In this document: positions 24,879 to 33,453 of the stretch, piece by piece | Layout of the letters: the number at the start of each line of letters is the position of its first letter | Numbering within the stretch: the stretch's first letter is position 1 | Assembly: GCA_008638415.1 (NCBI GenBank) | Contig: VWVT01000004.1 | Coordinates: forward strand, 1-64,000 | Direction of reading: 5' to 3' | DNA: 64,000 nt | Origin: Nocardiopsis sinuspersici | GTDB taxonomy: Bacteria; Actinomycetota; Actinomycetes; Streptosporangiales; Streptosporangiaceae | The notes under the pieces: model-generated | What the model was told of the DNA's origin: nothing | Databases searched by the model: none | What the model saw: only the letters and a program-made list of their open reading frames with translations | Program-made: the position numbers and the translations under genes

Positions 24879-27272
24879 CTACTTGCCCAGGCCCGCGCGG
24901 CGCAACGCCTCGGCCATGGCGCCCGACGGTGCCGCATCGCCTTGGCCGCCGCGTCCGCCGCCGCCCCTGCGGCCGTTGCCACTGCCACTGCCGTTGCCGC
25001 GACGGCGGTCGCCGCCACCGCCACCGCGGTTGCCGCGCTCCCCGCGACCGCCCCGGCCACCGCCGGAGGGAGCCTCGTCGTCCAGGCGCATGGTCAGCGA
25101 GATGCGCTTGCGCGGGATGTCGACGTCCTGGACCTTGACCCTGACGATGTCGCCCGGCTTGACCACCTCGCGCGGGTCCTCCACGAACTTGTGCGAGAGC
25201 GCCGAGACGTGGACCAGGCCGTCCTGGTGCACACCCACGTCCACGAACGCGCCGAAGGCCGCCACGTTGGTGACCACGCCCTCCAGGATCATGCCCTGGT
25301 CCAGGTCCTCCAGCTTCTCCACACCCTCCTTGAAGGTGGCGGTGGTGAAGGCCGGGCGCGGGTCTCGGCCGGGCTTGTCCAGCTCGGCGAGGATGTCGTT
25401 GACCGTCGGCAGGCCGAACGTGTCGTCCACGAAGTCCTCGGGGCGCACCCGCGAGAGCACGTCCTTGTCGCCGATGAGCGAGGGAAGGTCGGTCCCCACC
25501 CGGTCCAGGATGCGCCGCACCACGGGATAGGCCTCCGGGTGCACCGCCGAGGCGTCCAGCGGGTCGTCGCCGCCGGGCACGCGCAGGAAGCCCGCGCACT
25601 GCTCGAAGGCCTTGGGGCCCAGACGCGGCACCGAGCGCAGCTCCTTGCGGGTGCGGAACGGGCCGTTGGCGTCGCGGTGCGCGACGATGTTGCGCGCCAG
25701 GGTGGAGGTCACGCCCGAGACCCGGGTCAGCAGCGGCACCGACGCGGTGTTGACGTCCACTCCCACGCCGTTCACGCAGTCCTCGACGACGGCGTCCAGC
25801 GAGCGCGACAGCTTCGCCTCGGCCAGGTCGTGCTGGTACTGGCCCACGCCGATCGACTTGGGGTCGATCTTGACCAGCTCGGCCAGCGGGTCCTGAAGGC
25901 GGCGGGCGATGGAGGCGGCGCCGCGCAGCGACACGTCCAGGTCCGGCAGCTCCTCGGAGGCGTAGGCCGAGGCCGAGTACACCGACGCGCCCGCCTCCGA
26001 CACCATCACCTTGGTGAGCTTGAGCTCGGGACGGCGTTGGATCAGGTCGGCGGCGAGCTTGTCCGTCTCGCGGGAGGCGGTGCCGTTGCCGATGGCGACC
26101 AGTTCCACGGAGTGGGCGGCGCACAGCCGGGCCAGGCTGTCGATGGAGCCGTCCCAGTCGCGCCGGGGCACGTGCGGGTAGATCGTGTCGGTGGCCACGA
26201 CCTTGCCGGTGGCGTCGGTGACCGCGACCTTGACCCCGGTGCGCAGCCCCGGGTCCAGGCCGAGGGTGGCGCGGCTCCCGGCGGGCGCGGCCAGCAGCAG
26301 GTCGCGCAGGTTGGCGGCGAACACGTTCACGCCGTCGTCCTCGGCCCGCTGCCACAGCCGCATGCGCACGTCGATGTCCAGCCGCACCAGGATGCGGGTG
26401 CGCCAGGCCCAGCGCACGGTGTCCTGGATCCAGCGGTCGGCGGGCCGGCCGCGGTCCACGATCCCGAAGTGGTGGGCGATGGCGTTCTCGTAGGTGCTGC
26501 GGGGCGTGGTGCCGTCGGGGTTCTGGGCGGGGGGCTCCTCCGGCTCCAGGGTGAGGGTGAGGACCTCCTCCTTCTCGCCCCGGTACATGGCCAGGACGCG
26601 GTGGGAGGGGACGCGGGTGAGGGCCTCGGAGAAGTCGAAGTAGTCGGCGAACTTGGCGCCGGCCTCCTCCTTGCCCTCGCGGACGGCCGAGACCAGGCGG
26701 CCCTTCTCCCACAGGCGCTCGCGCAGGAGGCCGGTGAGGTCGGCGTCCTCGGCGAAGCGCTCCACCAGGATGGCGCGGGCCCCGTCCAGGGCGGCCTTGG
26801 TGTCGGCCACGTCCTTGGAGGGGTCGACGTAGGCGGCAGCGGTCTCCTGCGGGTCCAGGGCGGGGTCGGCCAGCAGCGCCTCGGCCAGCGGTTCGAGGCC
26901 GGCCTCGCGTGCGATCTGGGCCTTGGTGCGCCGCTTGGGCTTGTAGGGGAGGTAGATGTCCTCCAGGCGGGCCTTGGAGTCGGCCGCGTTGACGCGGGCT
27001 TCCAACTCCTCGTCCAGCTTGCCCTGGGAGCGGATCGACTCCAGGATCGCGGTGCGGCGTTCGGCCAGTTCCCGCAGGTAGCGCAGGCGCTCCTCCAGGG
27101 CGCGTAGCTGGATGTCGTCCAGCGCGCCGGTGGCCTCCTTGCGGTAGCGGGCGATGAAGGGCACGGTCGATCCGCTGTCGAGGAGCTCGATCGTCGCGGT
27201 GACCTGGTGTGCGCCCACGCCGAGTTCCTCGGCGATGCGCTGGTCGATCGTGGGTGTCGCAGGGGTCGTCAC
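24879..27272 (-). CDS. tex: Tex family RNA-binding transcription accessory protein
   Basis: A 797-residue protein with the full Tex layout: N-terminal helical Tex domain (~1-190), YqgF/RNase H-like domain (~320-460, [15 protein letters not shown]), helix-hairpin-helix region (~490-570, [15 protein letters not shown]) and an S1 RNA-binding domain (~645-715, [20 protein letters not shown]). The last ~75 residues are an Arg/Gly-rich RGG-like tail, longer than in model Tex proteins and probably adding RNA affinity. Bacterial Tex associates with transcription machinery and nucleic acids. The GTG at 27272 is used; an in-frame GTG 15 bases upstream is an alternative, and no strong ribosome site marks either. 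Confidence 0.92.
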   Translation of the reverse strand: MTTPATPTIDQRIAEELGVGAHQVTATIELLDSGSTVPFIARYRKEATGALDDIQLRALEERLRYLRELAERRTAILESIRSQGKLDEELEARVNAADSKARLEDIYLPYKPKRRTKAQIAREAGLEPLAEALLADPALDPQETAAAYVDPSKDVADTKAALDGARAILVERFAEDADLTGLLRERLWEKGRLVSAVREGKEEAGAKFADYFDFSEALTRVPSHRVLAMYRGEKEEVLTLTLEPEEPPAQNPDGTTPRSTYENAIAHHFGIVDRGRPADRWIQDTVRWAWRTRILVRLDIDVRMRLWQRAEDDGVNVFAANLRDLLLAAPAGSRATLGLDPGLRTGVKVAVTDATGKVVATDTIYPHVPRRDWDGSIDSLARLCAAHSVELVAIGNGTASRETDKLAADLIQRRPELKLTKVMVSEAGASVYSASAYASEELPDLDVSLRGAASIARRLQDPLAELVKIDPKSIGVGQYQHDLAEAKLSRSLDAVVEDCVNGVGVDVNTASVPLLTRVSGVTSTLARNIVAHRDANGPFRTRKELRSVPRLGPKAFEQCAGFLRVPGGDDPLDASAVHPEAYPVVRRILDRVGTDLPSLIGDKDVLSRVRPEDFVDDTFGLPTVNDILAELDKPGRDPRPAFTTATFKEGVEKLEDLDQGMILEGVVTNVAAFGAFVDVGVHQDGLVHVSALSHKFVEDPREVVKPGDIVRVKVQDVDIPRKRISLTMRLDDEAPSGGGRGGRGERGNRGGGGGDRRRGNGSGSGNGRRGGGGRGGQGDAAPSGAMAEALRRAGLGK

Positions 27273-27637
27273 TGGTTCAACGTCCACTCTCTGGCTGTTC
27301 GGTGCGGGGACATTCTGGTGCCGGGGGAGGACATTGTCATCCCGGCGGGCCCCGTGTCCCAGGTTCCCGCACCGCGGTGTCGGCCGTGCACGGGCCCGCG
27401 GTGCCCGCGGATCCGGGGCCCGGACGGGTGGTTTGGCAAAGGCGGCGGGTGCGGCGCCGCCGTGCGGGGGGCGGGGTTTTGCGGTCGCCGGGGCGAAGGG
27501 CCGGGGCGGGCGCCGCCCCGGATCCCGTCCTCGGGCTTCCCATCCCGGGAAAGCGGAAGGGGCCGGTCGGCGGTAGCCCCTGTGGACGACCGCGTGGCGG
27601 CCCCTCGCCCGCGCGACGGAAGGTGACGGGTCCCGGG
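27273..27637. other. Gene-free interval upstream of tex
   Basis: About 365 bases with no convincing gene. It should hold the tex promoter (reading leftward) and the terminator of the Cys-rich membrane protein gene; nested inverted repeats (AGGGGCC about 27557 with GGCCCCT about 27599) are compatible with the latter. Nothing else is recognised. Confidence 0.5.
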
Positions 27638-27988
27638 TCAGCCGTCGGTCTCGTTCAGGTAGTCGGGGGCGTAGTACTCGTCGATGGGAAGCGGGCCCCG
27701 GTAGCCCTGGCACATGCACTGGCGGTAGGTGGAGCTGGACTGCCCGGTCCAGCGGCCGGGGATGACCACCTGGGTCTGGCACCTCTTGGTCTGCTGGTCG
27801 TGGAAGACCAGGTGGTGGCCGCATCCGCAGAGCGGCTGGGGGCTCTGCCGGCCGCCCAGAGCCCTGGACTGTTCCTGTCTGCGCTGCTGTTCGAGGGCCT
27901 CCCGTGCCTGGCGCTTGGTCACCAGGCGGCCGAACAGGAACCCGCCGAGCGCGATCGTGGCTCCCAGGACCATGGAGACCGGATCCAT
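27638..27988 (-). CDS. Cys-rich single-TM protein with zinc-ribbon-like motif, function unknown
   Basis: A 116-residue protein. Residues ~5-22 ([18 protein letters not shown]) form one membrane segment, followed by a basic, Gln/Arg-rich helix (~25-45) and a C-terminal domain with cysteines spaced CGCGHH, RCQT and CMCQGY, plus HLVFHD. The Cys/His pattern suggests a small zinc-binding module in the cytoplasm (positive residues after the span favour N-out). The ATG at 27988 has GAGGTG at a suitable distance. It is divergent from the MFS gene at 28218. I do not recognise the family. Confidence 0.75.
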   Translation of the reverse strand: MDPVSMVLGATIALGGFLFGRLVTKRQAREALEQQRRQEQSRALGGRQSPQPLCGCGHHLVFHDQQTKRCQTQVVIPGRWTGQSSSTYRQCMCQGYRGPLPIDEYYAPDYLNETDG

Positions 27989-28143
27989 CCGACGACACCT
28001 CATTCCTTGATCCGCGACCCGCCCCGGAGCCCGGGGCTTGCCCCCATTGTCGCCCATGGCGGGCTTTCGGGCCCGGGGCGGTCGAAGGCGGGCACTTCAC
28101 CACGCCGGGTCGCGGACCTGCTCCTCCGGGTCATGAGAAGAAA

Positions 28144-28186
28144 GTTTTGCACGAATCCCTTTGCAAAGAAATCTTTGGAATACGGT
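28144..28186 (+). promoter_or_regulatory. MFS promoter sharing its layout with the ArsR-like gene promoter
   Basis: Two TTTGCA direct repeats (28145-28150 and 28160-28165 within TTTTGCA and CTTTGCA) are about one and a half helical turns apart, and an inverted repeat CAAAG-N4-CTTTG (28164-28177) follows. TACGGT (28181-28186) lies 15 bases after the second TTTGCA. The same TTTGCA-N8-TTTGCA-N15-TACG layout precedes the ArsR-like regulator at 31805. The MFS ATG is about 30 bases downstream. Confidence 0.65.
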
Positions 28187-28217
28187 GGTGCCATCTTCCC
28201 GACCCCAGGAGGCAGAG

Positions 28218-29519
28218 ATGGCGAACGAACCCCCCGCCGCCACGCCACCGCGCAGCGAGCGCCTCGGCAGGACCTTCCACCGCTTCTGGGCGGCCGGAAC
28301 CCTCACCAACCTCGGCGACGGCATGCTCGCCACCGCGCTGCCGCTGATCGCCGCCACCCTGACCCACGACCCGCTCGCCGTCTCCGGCCTGATGGTGGCC
28401 CGTTTCCTGCCCTGGCTGCTCGTCGCCCCCTTCACCGGCGTGCTGCTCGACCGGGTCGACCGCCTCCGTGCCATGGCGGTCTCCAGCACGGTCGCCGCGG
28501 TCGCCGTCGCCGCCCTGGCCGTGGTGATCGCCACCGGCCAGGTCACGATGTGGGCCATGTACGCGACGCTGTTCGTGGTGATCTGCTGTGAGACGGTCAC
28601 CGATCCGGTCACCCGGATCACCGTCTCCCGCATCGTGCCGGGCCGCCTGCTGGACCGGGCCAACAGCAGGATGGAGGGCGGCCGCCTGGTCGCCCAGGAC
28701 TGTGTGGCCACTCCCGTCGCCGGTGTGCTCTTCGCCGTCGCCGCGGTCCTGCCCGTGGCCGGGACGGCGGTGTCCTACGGCCTGTGCGCCGTGCTCGTGG
28801 TGACCGTCGCCCTCATGCTGCGACGCGTTCCCGGGGCCGCCGGGGCCACGGAGAGCGGTGAGGGAACGGAGTCAGGCCAGGGTGTACTGCGCTCGATGCG
28901 GGAGGGCTTCGCCTACGTCTTCGGTCGGCCGCTGACGCGGGGCCTGGCCTTCAACAACGCCGCGTGCATGATCGGCCTCCAGATGTCCACCTCCGTGCTC
29001 GTCCTCTACGCCCAGGACGTGCTGGGCGTTCCCGCGGCCCTGTACGGGCTCTTCCTGGCGTCGATCGCGATCGGGGGCGTCCTGGGGACGGTGCTGGTCT
29101 CACGGGCCGTCACGGGCCTCGGCCGCAGGGCGGTCATGATGGGCGGCTACCTGGGGATGGGGCTGTGCCTGCTGGCGGTCGGCCTGGTGTCCAACGCCTG
29201 GTTCGCCGCCCTCGCCTGGACGCTGCTGGGCCTGTGCATGACGATGAGCAACGTCGCCGGCTCCCTGTTCTTCCAGGCCGTGATCCCCTCCCGTGTGCGC
29301 GGCCGGGCGGCCGCCGCCTTCCGCATGGTCGGTTGGGGTCTGTCACCGGTCGGCGCGCTGCTGGGCGGCCTGCTGGGCCGGATCGACCTCGCCCTGCCCT
29401 TCCTGGCCGGCGGGCTGGTCATGGTGGTCACGCCCCTGGTCTTTCGCCGGGCCGTCGCCGAGTGCGCCCGGCTGTCCGACGAGGCCACCGTGGAGCTGGC
29501 CGCCGACCAGGACCGCTGA
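28218..29519 (+). CDS. MFS transporter (MFS_3/enterobactin-exporter-like)
   Basis: A 433-residue membrane protein with about 11-12 hydrophobic segments. GTLTNLGDGMLATALPLIAA opens the first span, LDRVDRLRAM is the loop 2-3 motif and SRIVPGRLLDRANSRME is the central signature of the MFS_3 drug/siderophore export group. The ATG at 28218 is chosen for AGGAGG upstream. Genes of this group in actinomycetes are usually paired with an ArsR-like HTH repressor; here the matching regulator (31805) is 2.3 kb away with a near-copy of this promoter. The exported compound is unknown. Confidence 0.9.
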   Translation: MANEPPAATPPRSERLGRTFHRFWAAGTLTNLGDGMLATALPLIAATLTHDPLAVSGLMVARFLPWLLVAPFTGVLLDRVDRLRAMAVSSTVAAVAVAALAVVIATGQVTMWAMYATLFVVICCETVTDPVTRITVSRIVPGRLLDRANSRMEGGRLVAQDCVATPVAGVLFAVAAVLPVAGTAVSYGLCAVLVVTVALMLRRVPGAAGATESGEGTESGQGVLRSMREGFAYVFGRPLTRGLAFNNAACMIGLQMSTSVLVLYAQDVLGVPAALYGLFLASIAIGGVLGTVLVSRAVTGLGRRAVMMGGYLGMGLCLLAVGLVSNAWFAALAWTLLGLCMTMSNVAGSLFFQAVIPSRVRGRAAAAFRMVGWGLSPVGALLGGLLGRIDLALPFLAGGLVMVVTPLVFRRAVAECARLSDEATVELAADQDR

Positions 29520-29665
29520 CCCCCTCCCGCCGCGTTCTGGACGGTCAGCGGTCATCCGGTCTGACCCGGCGACAGAGCCTCGACCAGGTCCGGGACAGAC
29601 AGCCTGTCCGGGGCCGGTAGTGCGATGGTCGGCTCAGAGGCCGAGTAACGCATACAACGGTTTCC

Positions 29666-30871
29666 TCACCGAGGCACGACAGGGCTTCCTCTGTCCCCGA
29701 GGGCGGTGATCCGCCGAGTGGACCCCGCCGCGAGGAAGGCCAGCAAAAGCGCAGCACAGACAACCAGTATTGCCTGCTGGATGCCGTAGAGCCCCCCGAG
29801 CAACCCCAGCAACGGCGGGCCGCCCAGGAAGGCCGCATAGCCCAACGAGCTGACTACGGATACCCTCGCCGCGGCTCTTGCGGGATCGTCTGCCGCGGCG
29901 GCGATGCCGACCGGGAATCCCATCGCGGCACCCAAGCCCCACAGAACCGCTCCCACGAGAGCCCATGCAACCGCGTCGCCGAAAGCCGTGACGAGTACAC
30001 CGCCAAGGGCCATCGCGGCCGAGATGCGAAGGACGTTGGCGCGGCCGACGCGGGCAACGAGAGCACCTCCGGTGAGACGCCCCGCCGTCATCGCCGCCAC
30101 GAAGGCGGCGAACGCCAGAGCCCCCGTGTGCTCGGCGGTGCCATAACCATCGACCAGGACATACGCGATCCACTCGTTGGCCGTGCCCTCGGCGAAGGCG
30201 AACCCCAGGACGCATATTCCGACAAGAAGGGTTCGCCGCTCACGCCAGGAGGTGAGCATTATGCTTCCGGGGGTGCGCGTGGCGTCGTCTGTTCCGCGCG
30301 TATCCGCGCCTTGTGTAAGGCGACTGAGCAGAAGAGCCATCAGTGCCAGCAGGCCTGCTATGCCCAGGTTCTGACTCGTCAGGGGCACCGACATGCTCGC
30401 CAGGAGTGCTCCGATAAGAGCCCCGACCACGGTTCCCAGGCTGAGTGTGGCATGAAGCCGCGGTAACAGGTTATCGCTGCCGATGAGATGTGCTATGCGT
30501 GAGCCGACAACGTTCATGCTGACTTCCCACAGCCCCATTCCCAGTCCGATGAAGAAGAGTGCGGCCGCCGCGACGGGCCAGGAGGCGGTTCGCAGGCCGA
30601 AGGCGAGCAGCAACAGTCCTGTTGCCGCAAGAGAGGTACCGGCGGTGACTCCTCGGCTCCCACCGACACGTTGGACCAGGAGGCCTGCGGTGGGGAGCCC
30701 GGACACGGCCCCGGCAGACAGCCACAACAGAAGTAGCCCGAGCTCTGCCGTAGACAGGCTCAGCTCCTCTCCCAGGGCTGGCACGCGACTCACAAGCGCT
30801 GCGTACATTACTCCGTTCGCCGCGAAAGCTCCATGGACAGCCGCCTTGCTGCTTACAGTCGTGCTGGGCAT
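29666..30871 (-). CDS. MFS transporter, YbjJ/FucP-like group, in a lower-GC segment
   Basis: A 401-residue MFS protein with 12 likely spans. ALFFIGLGMGLWEVSMNVVG, LLPRLHATLSLGTVVGALIGALLA and FAFAEGTANEWIAYVLV are typical of the YbjJ/YfkF-like group, whose substrates are mostly undefined. Its codons use clearly more A and T at third positions than its neighbours, and the flanking DNA on its upstream side is also less GC-rich, so the gene looks transferred. The start has only a weak GAGAG site. It is convergent with the other MFS gene and stands between that gene and the regulator expected to control it. Confidence 0.87.
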   Translation of the reverse strand: MPSTTVSSKAAVHGAFAANGVMYAALVSRVPALGEELSLSTAELGLLLLWLSAGAVSGLPTAGLLVQRVGGSRGVTAGTSLAATGLLLLAFGLRTASWPVAAAALFFIGLGMGLWEVSMNVVGSRIAHLIGSDNLLPRLHATLSLGTVVGALIGALLASMSVPLTSQNLGIAGLLALMALLLSRLTQGADTRGTDDATRTPGSIMLTSWRERRTLLVGICVLGFAFAEGTANEWIAYVLVDGYGTAEHTGALAFAAFVAAMTAGRLTGGALVARVGRANVLRISAAMALGGVLVTAFGDAVAWALVGAVLWGLGAAMGFPVGIAAAADDPARAAARVSVVSSLGYAAFLGGPPLLGLLGGLYGIQQAILVVCAALLLAFLAAGSTRRITALGDRGSPVVPR

Positions 30872-30895
30872 CGCGGTCTCTCATGTATGGTCACG

Positions 30896-31136
30896 ATGGC
30901 GCAGATTGATTGGAGCTATGTACTTCCGTCGCAGAACGAGAGAAATGCATGACATATTTCCTTTGTCGCGCACCCGGGAGCCCAGCGTAAGATCATCGCC
31001 ACACCGGTGCAACACCTGAACGACGCAGGTCTTCCTCCGTCCCGCCGGGGCACACCGGAAGCGACCGTGTGGTATGCGGTGATCAGCCGGTTCATCCAAC
31101 GGTGGCCGGACCCGGCCACCGCTTCCACGGATTGAC
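30896..31136 (+). pseudogene. Possible decayed gene fragment with an in-frame stop
   Basis: From the ATG at 30896 a frame reads MAQIDWSYVLPSQNERNA and stops at TGA 30950-30952. The same frame then continues without interruption for about 60 codons (HISFVAHPGAQRKII..., ...EATVWYAVISRFIQRW...) to TGA at 31134-31136. The second half has protein-like composition but no start codon. It may be a remnant broken by one nonsense change, or chance. I do not recognise the protein. Confidence 0.25.
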
Positions 31137-31735
31137 GCCACCCCGGGGCTCCCAAATCCTGTAGCGATCCTCCTCACCCCCGTGGTCTAGTCACGATTTA
31201 CTCGGCGCCTGGATGACGTGCTCCTTTCTGATGCCCCATCTTCCGGTAAGGACCGTTGGAATACTTCTCGAACAGACACACCGCCCGAATGGCGAAGTCC
31301 CGTGCTGCCCCGAGTGCGGGGCCTTGTTGCGTCAGTGGCGTATTATGACTGGCCTTGGTGTTCCCCGGGGCCGCTGCATTCCACGGACGCGGTATCCGAA
31401 CCAGATCCTCCGAGCAAGGTCGAACGTCCCGCGTGCTTCACGGCGCCTGCGCCGGCACGGGCGGCGGAAACGCCGCACCGGTTCCAGCAGTCCGGGGCAG
31501 GGGGCAGGTCCACGGGGTGGCCGCTCGGTCGGTCCAGCACGCCGCACACGGAGCCGGTGATGCTCGCCTGGTCGGCTCCGTGGCGGGCAGCGCTGCCACG
31601 TGCACGGACGCCGCCTCACGGAAGGGCATGTACACGGAGCGTGGGACGACACCGTTGACCGCTGGGCCGTCCTGGAGCCGGTTTCGGTGACCAGGTGCCA
31701 TCTCAGATGTCCACGGCCATGGACGGAGTGCGCCC
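31137..31735. other. Gene-poor stretch, no recognisable gene
   Basis: About 600 bases without a convincing reading frame. The left part (to ~31,350) is less GC-rich, like the MFS gene before it; the right part returns to high GC. One short frame near 31,290-31,340 encodes PCCPECGALLRQWR, reminiscent of the zinc-finger start of transposase-linked proteins, but it does not continue coherently. Probably decayed mobile or horizontally acquired DNA. Confidence 0.35.
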
Positions 31736-31746
31736 ATGGCCGTTGC

Positions 31747-31798
31747 GCAAAGAAGACTTTGCAGAGGACTGTTTGCAGGGGGGTTTCCGCAGTACGTT
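31747..31798 (+). promoter_or_regulatory. ArsR-like gene promoter/operator
   Basis: GCAAAGAAGACTTTGC (31747-31762) is a palindrome with perfect 6-base arms. Its right end begins the first of two TTTGCA repeats (31758-31763 and 31772-31777, 8 bases between), followed 15 bases later by TACGTT (31793-31798). The layout matches the promoter of the MFS gene at 28218 base for base in spacing. The start codon is 7 bases beyond, so the mRNA may be nearly leaderless. Confidence 0.68.
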
Positions 31799-31804
31799 GG
31801 GGTC

Positions 31805-32467
31805 ATGACCGATGATGACCCCGACATCCCCTCCGACCCCCATGAACAGATGCAGGTCGACGCCCAGGCACTGCGGGGCCTGGCCCACCCCCTGCGCGCC
31901 CGCCTGCTGGACGAGCTCCGGCTCAACGGCCCGGCCACCGCCACCATCCTGGGCCGGCGTCTGGGGGAGAGCAGCGGCGCCACCAGTTACCACCTGCGCC
32001 AACTGTCGCGGTACGGCTTCATCGACAACGAACCCGGGCGCACGGGCGGACGCGAGCGCTGGTGGCGAATGCGGCCCGGCGGCTGGAGTATGTCGGGGCA
32101 CGAGTTCCTCAGCAACCCGCAGACCCGGGTCGCCGCCCAAGCCGTCCTCGGCCGTCTCTACCAGCAGAAGCAGGAAAGGTTCGCGGACTGGACCACACTG
32201 GTTCGTGACAGCCCGGACCTGCCTGCGGTACGCCGCTGGAAGGACGCCGCCAACGACTCCATGAGCCACGCCCGGATGACCCCGGAGGAGGCGGCGGAGT
32301 TCGCCGACGCGCTCAACGACTTCCTCGGCTCCTGGGGGAAACGCTTCCAGGGGCGGACCTCCGAGAGCCACCCCGACACCGACGTCGTCCAGGTGGACAC
32401 CGCCCTCTTCCCGATCCTGCCCGAGGCCGAGGGCCGGTCGGGAGAGGACGCCGCCGAGGAGGACTGA
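31805..32467 (+). CDS. ArsR-like winged-helix regulator (HTH_20), probable MFS repressor
   Basis: A 220-residue regulator. The winged helix covers residues ~15-95: ALRGLAHPLRARLLDELR, then GRRLGESSGATSYHLRQLSRYGF and the wing GGRERWWRMRPGG. The C-terminal ~110 residues are the helical region usual for HTH_20 proteins that accompany MFS exporters in actinomycetes. There are no ArsR metal-binding cysteines. The ATG at 31805 follows the promoter directly. Operator-like repeats at both this promoter and the MFS promoter at 28.15 kb make autoregulation plus MFS control likely. Confidence 0.87.
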   Translation: MTDDDPDIPSDPHEQMQVDAQALRGLAHPLRARLLDELRLNGPATATILGRRLGESSGATSYHLRQLSRYGFIDNEPGRTGGRERWWRMRPGGWSMSGHEFLSNPQTRVAAQAVLGRLYQQKQERFADWTTLVRDSPDLPAVRRWKDAANDSMSHARMTPEEAAEFADALNDFLGSWGKRFQGRTSESHPDTDVVQVDTALFPILPEAEGRSGEDAAEED

Positions 32468-32482
32468 CCGCTCCGGCGGTGG

Positions 32483-33346
32483 TCAGGCCCCGCGCAGCTT
32501 CTTCAGCGTGGCCACGTCGGCGGAGTGCGGACCGGCCGGGCCGGGGGTCTCCAGGACGAGCGGCACCCCGGCGCTCACCGGGTGCCGGAACAGTTCCCCG
32601 AACGGCTCCGCGCCGATGTGGCCGGCGCCGATGTTCTCGTGCCGGTCCTTGCAGCTGCCGCACTCGGCCTTGGAGTCGTTGCAGTGCACGACCTTCAGCC
32701 GGTCGGCGCCGACGACCTCGTCGAAGCGGTCCAGGGCCGTGCGCATGCCCTCCGCCGTGGAGATGTCGTGTCCGGCGGCGAACATGTGCGCGGTGTCCAG
32801 GCACACGCCCACGCGGGGGTGCCACTCCAGCACCTCCAGATAGGCGGCCAGGTCGTCGATGGTCGCGCACAGGACCTGGCCCTGTCCGGCCATCGGCTCC
32901 AGCAGCACAGGCGGGACGTCCTCGCCCAGTTCCTCCAGCAGCGGCATCAGCCGCTCGCGGGTGCGTGCGAGCCCCGTCTCCCGTCCGCCCGAGACGGCCG
33001 AACCGGTGTGCACCACCACGCCCAGCGCGCCGATCTCGGCCGAGCGGCGCAGCGCGTGCTCCAGCGAGCGCACCGACTTCTCCGCCGTCTCCTCGCTGGG
33101 GGTGCCCAGGTTGATCAGGTAGGGGGAGTGCACGAACACGGGCAGGTCGGTGCGCTCGCGCATCAGCGCGTCCTGCCGGGGATCGCCCCCGTTGGTCGCC
33201 CACCCGCGCGGGTTGGACACGAACACCTGGACGGTCTCGGCGCCGATCTCCTCGGCGTAGGCCAGGCCCTTGGTGGCCATGCCGCCCGCGACCGGGACGT
33301 GCGCGCCGACCGGGGACGGGGGGCGCTGCTGCTCACTGTTCTTCAT
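32483..33346 (-). CDS. nfo: Deoxyribonuclease IV (AP endonuclease, EndoIV family)
   Basis: A 287-residue TIM-barrel enzyme. Metal-ligand motifs are in order: VGAHVPVAGG, VFVHSPYLINL, GVVVHTGS, LLEPMAGQG, GVCLDTAHMFAAGHD, VHCNDSKAECGS, CKDRHENIGAGHIG and LVLETPG. These provide the His, Glu and Asp side chains of the trinuclear zinc site of EndoIV. The protein cleaves abasic sites in base excision repair. Start at the ATG 33346 is preferred over an upstream in-frame Met because the family begins here. Convergent with the ArsR-like gene, with 15 bases between stops. Confidence 0.92.
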   Translation of the reverse strand: MKNSEQQRPPSPVGAHVPVAGGMATKGLAYAEEIGAETVQVFVSNPRGWATNGGDPRQDALMRERTDLPVFVHSPYLINLGTPSEETAEKSVRSLEHALRRSAEIGALGVVVHTGSAVSGGRETGLARTRERLMPLLEELGEDVPPVLLEPMAGQGQVLCATIDDLAAYLEVLEWHPRVGVCLDTAHMFAAGHDISTAEGMRTALDRFDEVVGADRLKVVHCNDSKAECGSCKDRHENIGAGHIGAEPFGELFRHPVSAGVPLVLETPGPAGPHSADVATLKKLRGA

Positions 33347-33453
33347 CGCCAAAAGCCTAGAGGCCGCGTGGAGCGGCCCGTCCGTGCCGGTGCTCACACC
33401 GGTCCGCCGCCGGGCGGATGCGGCGACGGTGCCTCCGCCGCCGCACCGGGCCC

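Noticed and set aside
24942..27107. Open frame of over 700 codons opposite tex
   Set aside because: It is the complement of a well-supported Tex protein; the translation lacks recognisable motifs and has shadow-like composition.
27207..27626. Plus-strand frame of about 140 codons upstream of tex
   Set aside because: It overlaps the tex start region on the other strand, has no ribosome site and no recognisable domain; Gly/Arg-rich shadow composition.
31213..31560. Possible transposase-linked zinc-finger protein (short PCCPECG motif)
   Set aside because: Only a short segment looks familiar; the frame after it is Arg-rich and does not match any domain, so it is at most a decayed trace.
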